Assembly (NCBI RefSeq): GCF_011758805.1
Contig: NZ_JAANOW010000001.1
Span: 2,666,001-2,730,000, forward strand
Origin: Mycolicibacterium fluoranthenivorans
Lineage (GTDB): Bacteria; Actinomycetota; Actinomycetes; Mycobacteriales; Mycobacteriaceae
Length of the DNA stretch: 64,000 bases
Reading direction: 5' to 3'
The position numbers and the translations under genes were made by a program. Below the pieces are notes generated by a model that saw nothing but the letters and a program-made list of their open reading frames with translations, was not told the origin of the DNA and did no database searches. This document shows positions 35,836 through 43,972 of the stretch, in pieces (the first letter of the stretch is position 1; each line of letters opens with the position of its first letter).

Positions 35836-36321
35836 CTACGAGCGAAGGGCTGCCAGCACCCGGTCCGGGTGCCGGCAGCTCACCAACCAGTACGGGGTGG
35901 GGTCGTCCGGATCATCGAGGACGACCAGAACCATGGGCCCTACCCAGGCCCGGTGCAGGACGTAGGCGGCGGGGTCGAGCTGGCGACCAAGGGCCGCCGA
36001 TTTCGCCGACTTGGGCACCTCCGCCGACCGGGCGATGACACCCACCGGCAAGTGCGCCGGGCCGGCCCACAATTCGGCTTCGGTCCGGCCGTCGACGCCG
36101 TCGACGACCCGGACCTCCCAGCGGCCCATCCAGAGCAGCGTGGCGGCGGCCACCGGCAGCAGGACCGCGAACGGCACCCAATCGGGGAGGGCGGCGACGC
36201 CCATGTTGACCTCGGTGGCGATCAGGGCCGCCAGGCCCAGGGCCGGCGGCCAGAACCACCACGGCACCCGGAGCCGTTCCCGATAACGGACCGATTGGGT
36301 GGCTGCGCGCGTGTCCGACAC
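35836..36321 (-). CDS. DUF3093 membrane protein (Rv2698-like)
   Basis: The 161-residue protein has two membrane helices near the N-terminus (WWFWPPALGLAALIATEVNMG and WVPFAVLLPVAAATLLWMG). A soluble domain follows with the highly conserved KSAALGRQLDPAAYVLHRAWVG and DDPDDPTPYWLVS segments. The GTG at 36321 gives the same length as Rv2698. It is divergent from dut with 40 bp between the starts. The function is unknown. Confidence 0.85.
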   Translation of the reverse strand: MSDTRAATQSVRYRERLRVPWWFWPPALGLAALIATEVNMGVAALPDWVPFAVLLPVAAATLLWMGRWEVRVVDGVDGRTEAELWAGPAHLPVGVIARSAEVPKSAKSAALGRQLDPAAYVLHRAWVGPMVLVVLDDPDDPTPYWLVSCRHPDRVLAALRS

Positions 36322-36361
36322 GTGCCCAAGAGTAATCGCCGCGGTTGTAGAGTAAGCCGTC

Positions 36362-36826
36362 GTGTCAGCCACTTTGGCGGTCGTGCGTCTGGACCGCGAG
36401 CTACCGATGCCCTGCCGGGCCCACGACGGCGACGCAGGCGTGGACCTGTTCAGTGCTGTCGACGTGGATCTGGCACCCGGTCACCGTGCCCTCGTGCCGA
36501 CCGGGATCGCCGTCGCCATTCCGCACGGGATGGTCGGATTGGTGCATCCGCGTTCGGGTTTGGCTACGCGCGTGGGGCTTTCGATCGTGAACAGTCCCGG
36601 CACCGTCGATGCCGGGTACCGCGGCGAGATCAAGGTGGCGCTCATCAATCTCGACCCTGACCAGCCGATAGCGATCAAGCGCGGTGACCGCATCGCCCAA
36701 CTGCTGGTGCAACGGGTCGAACTTCCCGAGCTGGTCGAGGTGTCGTCGTTCGACGAGGCCGGGCTGGCTGACACTTCCCGTGGCGCTGGTGGCCACGGTT
36801 CCTCCGGCGGACATGCGAGTTTGTGA
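36362..36826 (+). CDS. dut: dUTP diphosphatase (dUTPase)
   Basis: Dut converts dUTP to dUMP and PPi, which keeps uracil out of DNA and supplies the thymidylate precursor. The 154-residue trimeric-type enzyme has motif 1 ([13 protein letters not shown]), motif 2 (PRSGLATR), motif 3 ([13 protein letters not shown]), motif 4 ([12 protein letters not shown]) and the C-terminal motif 5 ([11 protein letters not shown]) that closes over the active site. The start is GTG. The stop overlaps the start of the DUF3710 gene. Confidence 0.97.
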   Translation: MSATLAVVRLDRELPMPCRAHDGDAGVDLFSAVDVDLAPGHRALVPTGIAVAIPHGMVGLVHPRSGLATRVGLSIVNSPGTVDAGYRGEIKVALINLDPDQPIAIKRGDRIAQLLVQRVELPELVEVSSFDEAGLADTSRGAGGHGSSGGHASL

Positions 36827-37512
36827 TGGCAGATAACGACGAAGATTTCGACGGCCCGTTCGATATCGAGGACTTCGACGATCCCGAGGTGGCCACGGTG
36901 GCCCGCCTGGACCTCGGCTCCGTGCTGATCCCGATGCCCGAGGCCGGGCAGGTACAGGTCGAGCTGACCGAGCAGGGGGTACCCAGCTCGGTGTGGGTGG
37001 TCACCCCCAGTGGCCGGTTCACCATTGCGGCGTACGCGGCGCCGAAGTCGGCCGGGCTCTGGCGTGAGGTTGCCGGCGAGCTGGCCGATTCGCTGCGCAA
37101 GGACGGTGCGAAGGTGCGGATCGAGGACGGCCGCTGGGGCCGTGAGGTCGTCGGCGTCACCGCGGCTCCACAGGGTCAGGGCACCGGCGTGGTGCGTTTC
37201 ATCGGTATCGACGGCTACCGGTGGATGATCCGGTGCGTGGTCAACGGCTCGCCCGACACCATCGACGCACTTGCGGTCGAGGCCCGGGAAGCGTTGGCGG
37301 ATACCGTGGTCCGGCGCGGCGACACACCGCTGCCGGTGCGCACCCCGCTGACCGTGCAGCTGCCGGACCCGATGGCCGAACAGCTGCGCGCAGCACAGGC
37401 ACAGGCACAGGCACAGGCGCAGGCCGAGGAACCGGCACCGCCCTCGCCGGATGCCCGGCGCACCGCGATGTCGGCGATGCAGCAGCTGCGCAGCACCATC
37501 ACCGGCGGCTAG
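36826..37512 (+). CDS. DUF3710 protein (Rv2696c-like)
   Basis: The 228-residue protein begins [19 protein letters not shown], a very acidic N-terminus. A globular part follows with GSVLIPMPEAGQVQVE, GRFTIAAYAAPKS and EVAGELADSLRKDGA. Gln/Ala repeats encoded by a hexanucleotide repeat come near the end. It matches the actinobacterial DUF3710 family that always follows dut. The start ATG overlaps the dut stop (TGATG); a GTG one codon upstream is equally possible. The function is unknown. It is convergent with the next gene and overlaps it by 4 bp. Confidence 0.85.
   Translation: MADNDEDFDGPFDIEDFDDPEVATVARLDLGSVLIPMPEAGQVQVELTEQGVPSSVWVVTPSGRFTIAAYAAPKSAGLWREVAGELADSLRKDGAKVRIEDGRWGREVVGVTAAPQGQGTGVVRFIGIDGYRWMIRCVVNGSPDTIDALAVEAREALADTVVRRGDTPLPVRTPLTVQLPDPMAEQLRAAQAQAQAQAQAEEPAPPSPDARRTAMSAMQQLRSTITGG
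37393..37422. repeat. Hexanucleotide repeat GCACAG x5
   Basis: Four perfect copies and one GCGCAG variant encode alternating Gln-Ala near the C-terminus of the DUF3710 protein. Copy-number change would alter length in units of two residues and keep the frame. Confidence 0.8.
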
Positions 37513-38210
37513 AGATCCAGGAGGGCACCGACACACGCCGCGCCCAGTGCGCCCGGGTCGGTGCCCATCTCGTGCAGGGTGACCGTGCGCAGCGCGGCGT
37601 GCGGCGCCGCGGCCACCCATTCCAGGGCCACGTCGACCGGGTGGATCGGATCGTCGGTCGCTGCGGCCACGCCCATCGGGACCGGCAGAGTGGCCAGTTC
37701 CGCGCTGGTGGGCGAGACGTGTCCGGCCGCCGCGTCCATCGCGTCGGGCAGTGCCGGCCACTGCGCCAGCCAGGACCGGGTGAGTTCCTCTCCCAGCCAT
37801 GACGGGCTGGAGGCGCGCATCGTGGCCACCGTTGCGGCCAGCCCGTCGGTGCGCAGCAGTTGTGCGGTGTGCCGGGCCGACAAGGCCGCCGGCGCACCGT
37901 CGGGCGGTCCGGTCCACGCCGGCAGGGCGACCAGCACCGCGACGGTATGCGCCGGATGGGCGAGGGCCCAGGACGTCGCGACGGCCGCGCCGATCGACAC
38001 GCCACCGACGGCGATAATGTTGCGTTCGTCACCACGCGCCGCCTCGTCCAACGCGGCCAGGTAGCCCGCGATGAGCTGTTCGGGTTGCGGCGGTGGGGTC
38101 ACCAGCACCGCGCCGACCTCGTGCAATGCACCCGAAAACGCCCGGTACACATAGTCGTCGTCGGACCCGGTACCGGCCAGCAGGACCGTCGTCACCCCAC
38201 GCAAATTCAC
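37509..38210 (-). CDS. Alpha/beta-hydrolase-like protein (Rv2695-like)
   Basis: The 233-residue protein starts MNLRGVTTVLLAGTGSDDDYV at the GTG at 38210. AVGGVSIGAAVATSWALAHP gives a GxSxG nucleophile elbow (GVSIG). The acid and His lie near AAATDDPIHPVD and VTLHEMGTDPG. It is close to M. tuberculosis Rv2695 in the same place. Other in-frame GTG codons lie 6 and 9 bp upstream. Its substrate is unknown. Confidence 0.82.
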   Translation of the reverse strand: MNLRGVTTVLLAGTGSDDDYVYRAFSGALHEVGAVLVTPPPQPEQLIAGYLAALDEAARGDERNIIAVGGVSIGAAVATSWALAHPAHTVAVLVALPAWTGPPDGAPAALSARHTAQLLRTDGLAATVATMRASSPSWLGEELTRSWLAQWPALPDAMDAAAGHVSPTSAELATLPVPMGVAAATDDPIHPVDVALEWVAAAPHAALRTVTLHEMGTDPGALGAACVGALLDL

Positions 38211-38339
38211 TGCCACCACATGATGGTGCACCCATCGGTGCGACGCGCCCGACGCGACGTGGCGATTCGGACCCAAGAGGTCTACCGTGGCGACAGTCAG
38301 GAAGTAAATCCACGACGGATTTGCGGCAAGGGAGAGGCC

Positions 38340-38711
38340 ATGGCTACGGCCGAAGGGTATCTGCGCCGGCTCACTCGGCGGCTCACAGAAGACCCGGAGC
38401 AGCTCGACGTCGAAGAGCTCAGTGGCGAGGCGGCGAGCACCGGCGCGCAGCGCGCAATCGACTGTCATCGCGGTCAGGAAGTCACGATGGTCGGCACCCT
38501 GCGTTGTGTCGAGACCAACGCGAAGGGTTGTGGCAGCGGCGTCCGCGCCGAACTCTTCGACGGCACCGATTCGGTGATGCTGGTCTGGCTGGGGCAGCGC
38601 CGTATCCCCGGTATCGAATCCGGCCTCACCCTGCGGGTGCACGGCCGCCTCGGCACGCTGGAGAACGGCGCCAAGGCGATCTATAACCCGCACTACGAGA
38701 TTCAGAAGTGA
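38340..38711 (+). CDS. OB-fold nucleic-acid-binding-type protein (Rv2694c-like)
   Basis: The 123-residue protein starts ATGGCTACGG at 38340 after AAGGGAGAGG. The C-terminal 80 residues form an OB-fold (VTMVGTLRCVET, VRAELFDGTDSVMLVWLG, LTLRVHGRLGTL) of the type found in tRNA-binding and RecG-wedge domains. The first 45 residues are helical. The next gene overlaps its stop (GTGA). The function is unknown; conserved synteny with the DUF3159 and TrkA genes is seen in mycobacteria. Confidence 0.82.
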   Translation: MATAEGYLRRLTRRLTEDPEQLDVEELSGEAASTGAQRAIDCHRGQEVTMVGTLRCVETNAKGCGSGVRAELFDGTDSVMLVWLGQRRIPGIESGLTLRVHGRLGTLENGAKAIYNPHYEIQK

Positions 38712-39367
38712 CCCACCCCGACCAGGGGACAGAACGGAACAATGCACGCGCGGTTCTCGACCAAATGGGCGGCATCAGCGGCCTGATCTACTCGTCGCTC
38801 CCGGTGGTCGTCTTCGTCCCGGTATCGACCACAGCGGGCCTCATGCCCGCCATCTTCGCCGCACTCGGCGTGGCGGCCCTCGTTCTCGTCTGGCGGCTTG
38901 TTCGTCGGGAATCGCTGCAGCCCGCGGTGTCCGGTTTCATGGGCGTGGGAATCAGCGCGCTGATCGCCTACCTGGTGGGCGCCTCGAAAGGCTATTTCCT
39001 GCTGGGAATCTGGTCATCGCTGGTGTGGGCCGCAGTGTTCGGCCTGTCGGTGCTGATCCGGCGACCGATCGTCGGTTACGTGTGGGGCTGGATCAACGAC
39101 CACGGGCGGGGCTGGCGCGAAGTGCGCCGCGCCGTACTCGCTTTCGACATCGCCACCCTGGTATGGGTGGCGGTGTTCGCCGCACGCTTCGCGGTGCAGC
39201 ACCACCTGTACGACTCGGATCAGACCGGCTGGCTCGGCGTGGCCCGCATCGCCATGGGATGGCCGCTGACGGGAGTCGCCGCGGTGGTCACGTACTTCGC
39301 CATCCGGTTCGCCCAGCGTGCCGTGCACGCGCAGCACGCCGCACAGAGTGAGCCGGCGGAAAGCTAA
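38708..39367 (+). CDS. DUF3159 membrane protein (Rv2693c-like)
   Basis: The 219-residue protein has about six hydrophobic segments, with the conserved MGGISGLIYSSLPVVVFVPV at the N-terminus and a glycine-rich helix GFMGVGISALIAYLVGASKGYF. It belongs to the DUF3159 family. The GTG start overlaps the stop of the OB-fold gene. Its 3' end overlaps the trk gene by 4 bp. The function is unknown; its place next to the Trk genes suggests a link to ion homeostasis. Confidence 0.82.
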   Translation: MTHPDQGTERNNARAVLDQMGGISGLIYSSLPVVVFVPVSTTAGLMPAIFAALGVAALVLVWRLVRRESLQPAVSGFMGVGISALIAYLVGASKGYFLLGIWSSLVWAAVFGLSVLIRRPIVGYVWGWINDHGRGWREVRRAVLAFDIATLVWVAVFAARFAVQHHLYDSDQTGWLGVARIAMGWPLTGVAAVVTYFAIRFAQRAVHAQHAAQSEPAES

Positions 39368-40029
39368 GCCCGCTCGGGACGCAACAGCAGCTCGCGCAAT
39401 TCGGTCTCGACTTCGGCGACCGCCACGAAGATCAGTTCATCGCCGCCCTCAAGCGGTTCGTCGCTCTCCGGGACGATCACTCGCGAGCCGCGCAGAATCG
39501 TCACCAGAGAGGCGTCACGCGGCAATTGGAGGCGTTTGACGGCCTTGCCGCCCCACGGGGTGTCGTCGGGCAGGGTGATCTCGACCAGATTCGCCTGTCC
39601 CGTGCGGAAACTCATCAGCCGCACCAGATCACCCACGGCGACCGCCTCTTCGACCAGTGAGGCGAGCATCCGTGGCGTGGACACCGCGACGTCGACGCCC
39701 CAGTTGTCGTCGAACAGCCACTCGTTGCGGGGGTCGTTGACCCGGGCCACCACCCGCGGTACCGCGAACTCGGTCTTGGCCAGCAGGCTCAGCACGACGT
39801 TGGCCTTGTCGTCGCCGGTCGCGGCGATCACGACGTCGAACTCCTCGAGCTTCACCGATTCCAGCAGGCTCAGTTCGCAGGCATCGCCGAGCCGCCACTG
39901 CGCGGCGGGGATGGCGTCGACGTCGATGTGTTGAGGATCACGTTCCAGCAGGGTGACGTCGTGGCTCTCGACGAGCTCGCGGGCGATGGAGCGGCCGACG
40001 GCGCCGGCACCGGCGATGGCTACCTTCAT
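39364..40029 (-). CDS. ceoC: TrkA-type potassium transport regulatory subunit, second copy (CeoC-like)
   Basis: The 221-residue protein carries a RCK_N Rossmann domain with the NAD-binding GAGAVGRSIARELVES at the N-terminus. AATGDDKANVVLSLLAKTEF and a C-terminal RCK_C domain follow (LVEITLPDDTPWGGKAVKRL to LIFVAVAEVETEL). It matches Rv2692. Its start overlaps the stop of the upstream trkA by one base (TGATG), so the two subunits are translationally coupled. They gate a K+ channel or transporter that is not in this window. Confidence 0.9.
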   Translation of the reverse strand: MKVAIAGAGAVGRSIARELVESHDVTLLERDPQHIDVDAIPAAQWRLGDACELSLLESVKLEEFDVVIAATGDDKANVVLSLLAKTEFAVPRVVARVNDPRNEWLFDDNWGVDVAVSTPRMLASLVEEAVAVGDLVRLMSFRTGQANLVEITLPDDTPWGGKAVKRLQLPRDASLVTILRGSRVIVPESDEPLEGGDELIFVAVAEVETELRELLLRPERA

Positions 40030-40697
40030 CAGTTCTCGTCCTCGCTCGGCGGCAGTGCGGAGATGGCCATGGCTTCGGCGATATGGCCGGAGATCGCGGC
40101 CAAGAACACGTGGTCGCCGGCCTGGATGACGGTTTTGGCGTCCGGGAGCAGTCCCGTCCCCAGCCGGAGCAGGAAGGCGACGCGGCCGCCGGTGGCGGTC
40201 TCCAGGGCGGTGATCGGCCGGCCCGCCCACTCCTCGTGCAGCGGCAGTTCTGCCACGCCGACGTTGCCGGACGGGTCGCGCCACTTGGTGGTCTCGGTTT
40301 CGCGGGTCAGCACGTTGAGCAGCCGGTCAGTGGTCCACGGCACCGTCGCCACCGTGGGGATGCCGAGGCGCTCGTAGACCGCGGCGCGCTTGGCGTCGTA
40401 GATGCGGGCCACCACGCGCTCCACCCGGAACGTCTCCCTGGCCACCCGTGCCGAGATGATGTTGGAGTTGTCGCCCGAGGACACCGCGGCGAACGCGCCG
40501 GCCTCCTCGATACCTGCCCGCAGCAGCACATCCCGGTCGAAACCCATTCCGAGCACGCGCTCCCCGGTGAACTCGGGGCTGAGCCGGTTGAAGGCCGTGC
40601 TGTCACGGTCGATCACAGCTACCTCATGGCCGATTCGGGACAACCCGTCGGCCAACGATGCGCCCACTCGGCCGCATCCCATCACCACTACCCGCAC
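40029..40697 (-). CDS. ceoB: TrkA-type potassium transport regulatory subunit (CeoB-like)
   Basis: The 222-residue RCK protein has an N-terminal MGCGRVGASLADGLSR NAD-binding motif and VIDRDSTAFNRL. The C-terminal RCK_C part (VAELPLHEEWAGRPITAL) ends with DHVFLAAISGH. The start is GTG. It matches Rv2691. It precedes ceoC in one operon. Its start is divergent from the permease gene, 110 bp away. Confidence 0.9.
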   Translation of the reverse strand: MRVVVMGCGRVGASLADGLSRIGHEVAVIDRDSTAFNRLSPEFTGERVLGMGFDRDVLLRAGIEEAGAFAAVSSGDNSNIISARVARETFRVERVVARIYDAKRAAVYERLGIPTVATVPWTTDRLLNVLTRETETTKWRDPSGNVGVAELPLHEEWAGRPITALETATGGRVAFLLRLGTGLLPDAKTVIQAGDHVFLAAISGHIAEAMAISALPPSEDEN

Positions 40698-40807
40698 CCT
40701 GGGTCCTCTCGGCCGTCTGCCAGGAACAGCGTTTCATCCACAGTCCATTCAACCCTGCGCACCCGGAACGCTACAGCCAATCGCCGGTGGGCTTAGTCTT
40801 GGCACTC

Positions 40808-42799
40808 GTGTCCAAGCTCTCGACCGCCGCGCGACGGCTGGTCCTCGGAAGGCCGTTCCGTAGCGACAAGCTCGCGCACACGCTACTGCCGAAGCGGATC
40901 GCGCTGCCCGTGTTCGCCTCCGATGCGCTGTCGTCGGTCGCTTACGCACCCGAGGAGATCTTCCTGGTGCTGTCAGTGGCCGGGCTGAGCGCCTACACCA
41001 TGGCGCCGTGGATCGGGTTGGCCGTCGCCGCCGTGATGATGGTCGTGATCGCCAGTTACCGGCAGAACGTGCACGCCTACCCGTCCGGCGGTGGTGACTA
41101 CGAGGTGGTCACCACCAACCTGGGCGGCACCGCGGGACTGACGGTGGCCAGCGCGCTGCTGGTCGACTACGTCCTCACGGTGGCGGTGTCGATGGCCTCG
41201 GCGATGTCGAACATCGGGTCGGCGGTACCGTTCATCGCCCAGCACAAGGTGCTGTTCGCGGTGGCCGCCATCTTGATCCTGGCCTCGCTCAACCTGCGCG
41301 GTATCCGCGAATCCGGTACCGCCTTCGCCATTCCCACCTACGCGTTCATGATCGGCATGTACCTCATGCTGGCCTGGGGGTTCATCCAGATCTTTGTGTT
41401 GGGCCATGAACTGCGCGCCGAGTCGGCCGGCTTCGATGTGCATTCCGAGCACGGCGACGTGCTCGGGGTGGCGATGGTGTTCCTGGTGGCCCGTGCGTTC
41501 TCCTCGGGATGTGCGGCGCTGACCGGCGTGGAGGCCATCAGCAACGGCGTGCCCGCGTTCCAGAAACCCAAGTCGCGCAACGCGGCGACCACTCTGCTGC
41601 TGCTCGGCGGCATCGCCACGACGCTGTTCCTCGGCATCATCGTGCTGGCCAAGAAGACCGGCGCGAAGATGGCCGAGAGCTCCGATCAGCTCATCGGGGC
41701 ACCGCCGGGGTATCACCAGAAGACGTTGGTGGCGCAGCTGGCCGACGCCGTGTTCCACGATTTCCCGATCGGCCTGTACGCCATCGCCGGTGTCACGGCG
41801 CTGATCTTGGTGCTGGCCGCCAACACCGCGTTCAACGGGTTCCCGGTACTGGGCTCGATCCTGGCCCAGGACCGCTATCTCCCGCGGCAGCTGCACACCC
41901 GCGGTGACCGGCTGGCGTTCTCGAACGGCATCCTGTTCCTGGCGTTCGCGGCCATCGCCTTCGTCGTCGCGTTCCGCGCCGAGGTGACGGCGCTGATCCA
42001 GCTCTACATCGTCGGGGTGTTCGTCTCGTTCACCCTGAGCCAGATCGGCATGGTCAAGCACTGGACCAGACTGCTGCGCATCGAGACCGATTCGGCGGTG
42101 CGCAGGCACATGATGCGGTCCCGGGTGATCAACGCCATCGGTCTGGTGTGCACGGGCACCGTGCTGATCATCGTCGTCATCACGAAATTCCTTGCCGGCG
42201 CCTGGATTGCGATCCTGGCGATGTCCTCCCTGTTCGTCATCATGAAGCTCATCCACAAGCACTACGACACGGTGGCCCGTGAGTTGGTGGCTCAGGAGGA
42301 GTCCGAGGGTGACATCGTGCTGCCAAGCCGCAACCACGCCGTCGTGCTGGTGTCCAAGCTGCATCTGCCGACCCGGCGTGCGCTGGCATACGCGCGCGCC
42401 ACCCGCCCGGACGTGCTGGAAGCCATCACCGTGAGCGTGGACGACGCCGAGACACGGCAGCTGGTGCACGAATGGGAGGACAGCGATGTCACCGTCCCGC
42501 TGAAGGTGATCGCGTCGCCTTACCGGGAAATCACCAGGCCGGTACTCGATTACGTCAAGCGGGTCACCAAGGAGTCGCCACGGACGGTGGTGACGGTGTT
42601 CATCCCTGAGTATGTGGTGGGGCATTGGTGGGAACAGGTGCTGCACAACCAGAGCGCCCTGCGCCTGAAGGGCCGGCTGTTGTTCGAACCCAACGTGATG
42701 GTGACCTCGGTGCCGTGGCAGCTGAGCTCGTCGGAACGGCTCAAGAAGCTGGCGCCGCAGTCCGCGCCCGGTGATGCGCGCAGAGGATTCCTGGATTGA
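40808..42799 (+). CDS. APC-family permease (Rv2690c-like)
   Basis: The 663-residue protein has about 12 transmembrane helices. The first is preceded by KRIALPVFASDALSSVAYAPEE, a typical APC / KUP-like signature. NVHAYPSGGGDYEVVTTNLGG and ALTGVEAISNGVPAFQKPKSRNA are conserved. The C-terminal 180 residues are cytoplasmic. It matches Rv2690c. The GTG at 40808 starts MSKLSTAARRL. The substrate is unknown, but the divergent TrkA genes suggest ion or amino-acid transport under osmotic control. Confidence 0.85.
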   Translation: MSKLSTAARRLVLGRPFRSDKLAHTLLPKRIALPVFASDALSSVAYAPEEIFLVLSVAGLSAYTMAPWIGLAVAAVMMVVIASYRQNVHAYPSGGGDYEVVTTNLGGTAGLTVASALLVDYVLTVAVSMASAMSNIGSAVPFIAQHKVLFAVAAILILASLNLRGIRESGTAFAIPTYAFMIGMYLMLAWGFIQIFVLGHELRAESAGFDVHSEHGDVLGVAMVFLVARAFSSGCAALTGVEAISNGVPAFQKPKSRNAATTLLLLGGIATTLFLGIIVLAKKTGAKMAESSDQLIGAPPGYHQKTLVAQLADAVFHDFPIGLYAIAGVTALILVLAANTAFNGFPVLGSILAQDRYLPRQLHTRGDRLAFSNGILFLAFAAIAFVVAFRAEVTALIQLYIVGVFVSFTLSQIGMVKHWTRLLRIETDSAVRRHMMRSRVINAIGLVCTGTVLIIVVITKFLAGAWIAILAMSSLFVIMKLIHKHYDTVARELVAQEESEGDIVLPSRNHAVVLVSKLHLPTRRALAYARATRPDVLEAITVSVDDAETRQLVHEWEDSDVTVPLKVIASPYREITRPVLDYVKRVTKESPRTVVTVFIPEYVVGHWWEQVLHNQSALRLKGRLLFEPNVMVTSVPWQLSSSERLKKLAPQSAPGDARRGFLD

Positions 42800-43971
42800 G
42801 CGAGTCGACAACCGCGCTGACCCTGACCACGGGGCCTGCGGCCAACGGTGGTAGCTGCGTGGCGCGCCACGACGGCCGAGTGGTGTTCGTGCGGTACGCG
42901 CTGCCCGGTGAAACCGTCCGGGTACGGGTCCGTGCCGAACGCGGATCCTATTGGCACGCAGACGTTGTCGAGGTACTGGAAGCATCACCTGACCGTGTCG
43001 AGGAACTGTGTCCGATCGCCGGCGTGGATGGTGCGGGATGTTGTGACCTGGCCTTCGCCGCGCCGGAGGCCGCTCGCCGGATCAAGGGTGAGGTGGTGGC
43101 CAATCAGTTGGGCCGACTGGGCGGCTACGAATGGTCGGGGGCGGCCGAGCAGGTCGGCGCGGTGGGCTCCACCGGTTGGCGCACGCGGGTCCGTCTCGAC
43201 GTCTCCGCATCCGGGCACGCCGGGTTTCACCGCTACCACAGCACCGAGCTGTATCCCGAACTGAACTGCGGCCAGCTTGCGCCGGGGCTGGTGGACGGTG
43301 TGGACGGTGCGCGCTGGCCACCGGGTGCGCAGCTGCACATCGCGGTCGACGACGACGGTGTGCGCCACATCGTTCAGACGGGGCCGGCCAAGCAGACTCA
43401 GGTGGTCGAGGGACAGTACGAGGCGCTGCAGCGGATCGGGGACCGCGAATGGCATGTGCCGGTGACGGCGTTCTGGCAGGCGCATCGCGATGCACCTGAG
43501 GTCTACAGCGCGTTGATCCGTGATGCCGCGCGGCTGGAGCCCGGCATGACGGCGTGGGATCTGTATGGCGGCGCAGGGGTTTTCGCGGCGGCGCTGGCGA
43601 CCGAAGTGGGTGAGACCGGGCAGGTGCTGACGGTCGACACCTCGCGCGGCTCGGCACGTGCGGCCCGGACCGCGCTGGCCGATATGCCGTGGGTGTCGGT
43701 GGTGACCGACTCCGTGCGCCGGGCGCTGACCGGGCGGCGTGACAGCGCGGATGTCGCGGTGCTCGACCCACCCCGGACAGGTGCCGGCCGGGAGATCATC
43801 GACCTGATCGCCGGGGTGCCGCGGGTGATCCACATCGGTTGTGAGGCAGCATCATTCGCCCGCGATGTGGGGGAGTACCTGGGGCACGGCTACACCGTGG
43901 AGCAGCTGCGGGTGTTCGACGCGTTTCCGTTGACACATCACGTGGAGTGCGTGGCGGTACTGAACCGCTGA
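42796..43971 (+). CDS. Class I SAM-dependent RNA methyltransferase, TrmA/RumA type (Rv2689c-like)
   Basis: The 391-residue protein modifies a uridine at C5 in tRNA or rRNA by homology. It has an N-terminal TRAM-like domain (GGSCVARHDGRVVFVRYALPGE) and Cys residues in EELCPIAGVDGAGCCDLAF that may hold an Fe-S cluster. The SAM-binding YGGAGVFAAALA and the active-site region LDPPRTGAGREI follow; the usual catalytic Cys and C-terminal Glu are near HIGCEAA and HHVECVAVL. The TTG start overlaps the permease stop. Confidence 0.88.
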   Translation: MSESTTALTLTTGPAANGGSCVARHDGRVVFVRYALPGETVRVRVRAERGSYWHADVVEVLEASPDRVEELCPIAGVDGAGCCDLAFAAPEAARRIKGEVVANQLGRLGGYEWSGAAEQVGAVGSTGWRTRVRLDVSASGHAGFHRYHSTELYPELNCGQLAPGLVDGVDGARWPPGAQLHIAVDDDGVRHIVQTGPAKQTQVVEGQYEALQRIGDREWHVPVTAFWQAHRDAPEVYSALIRDAARLEPGMTAWDLYGGAGVFAAALATEVGETGQVLTVDTSRGSARAARTALADMPWVSVVTDSVRRALTGRRDSADVAVLDPPRTGAGREIIDLIAGVPRVIHIGCEAASFARDVGEYLGHGYTVEQLRVFDAFPLTHHVECVAVLNR

Positions 43972-43972
43972 G

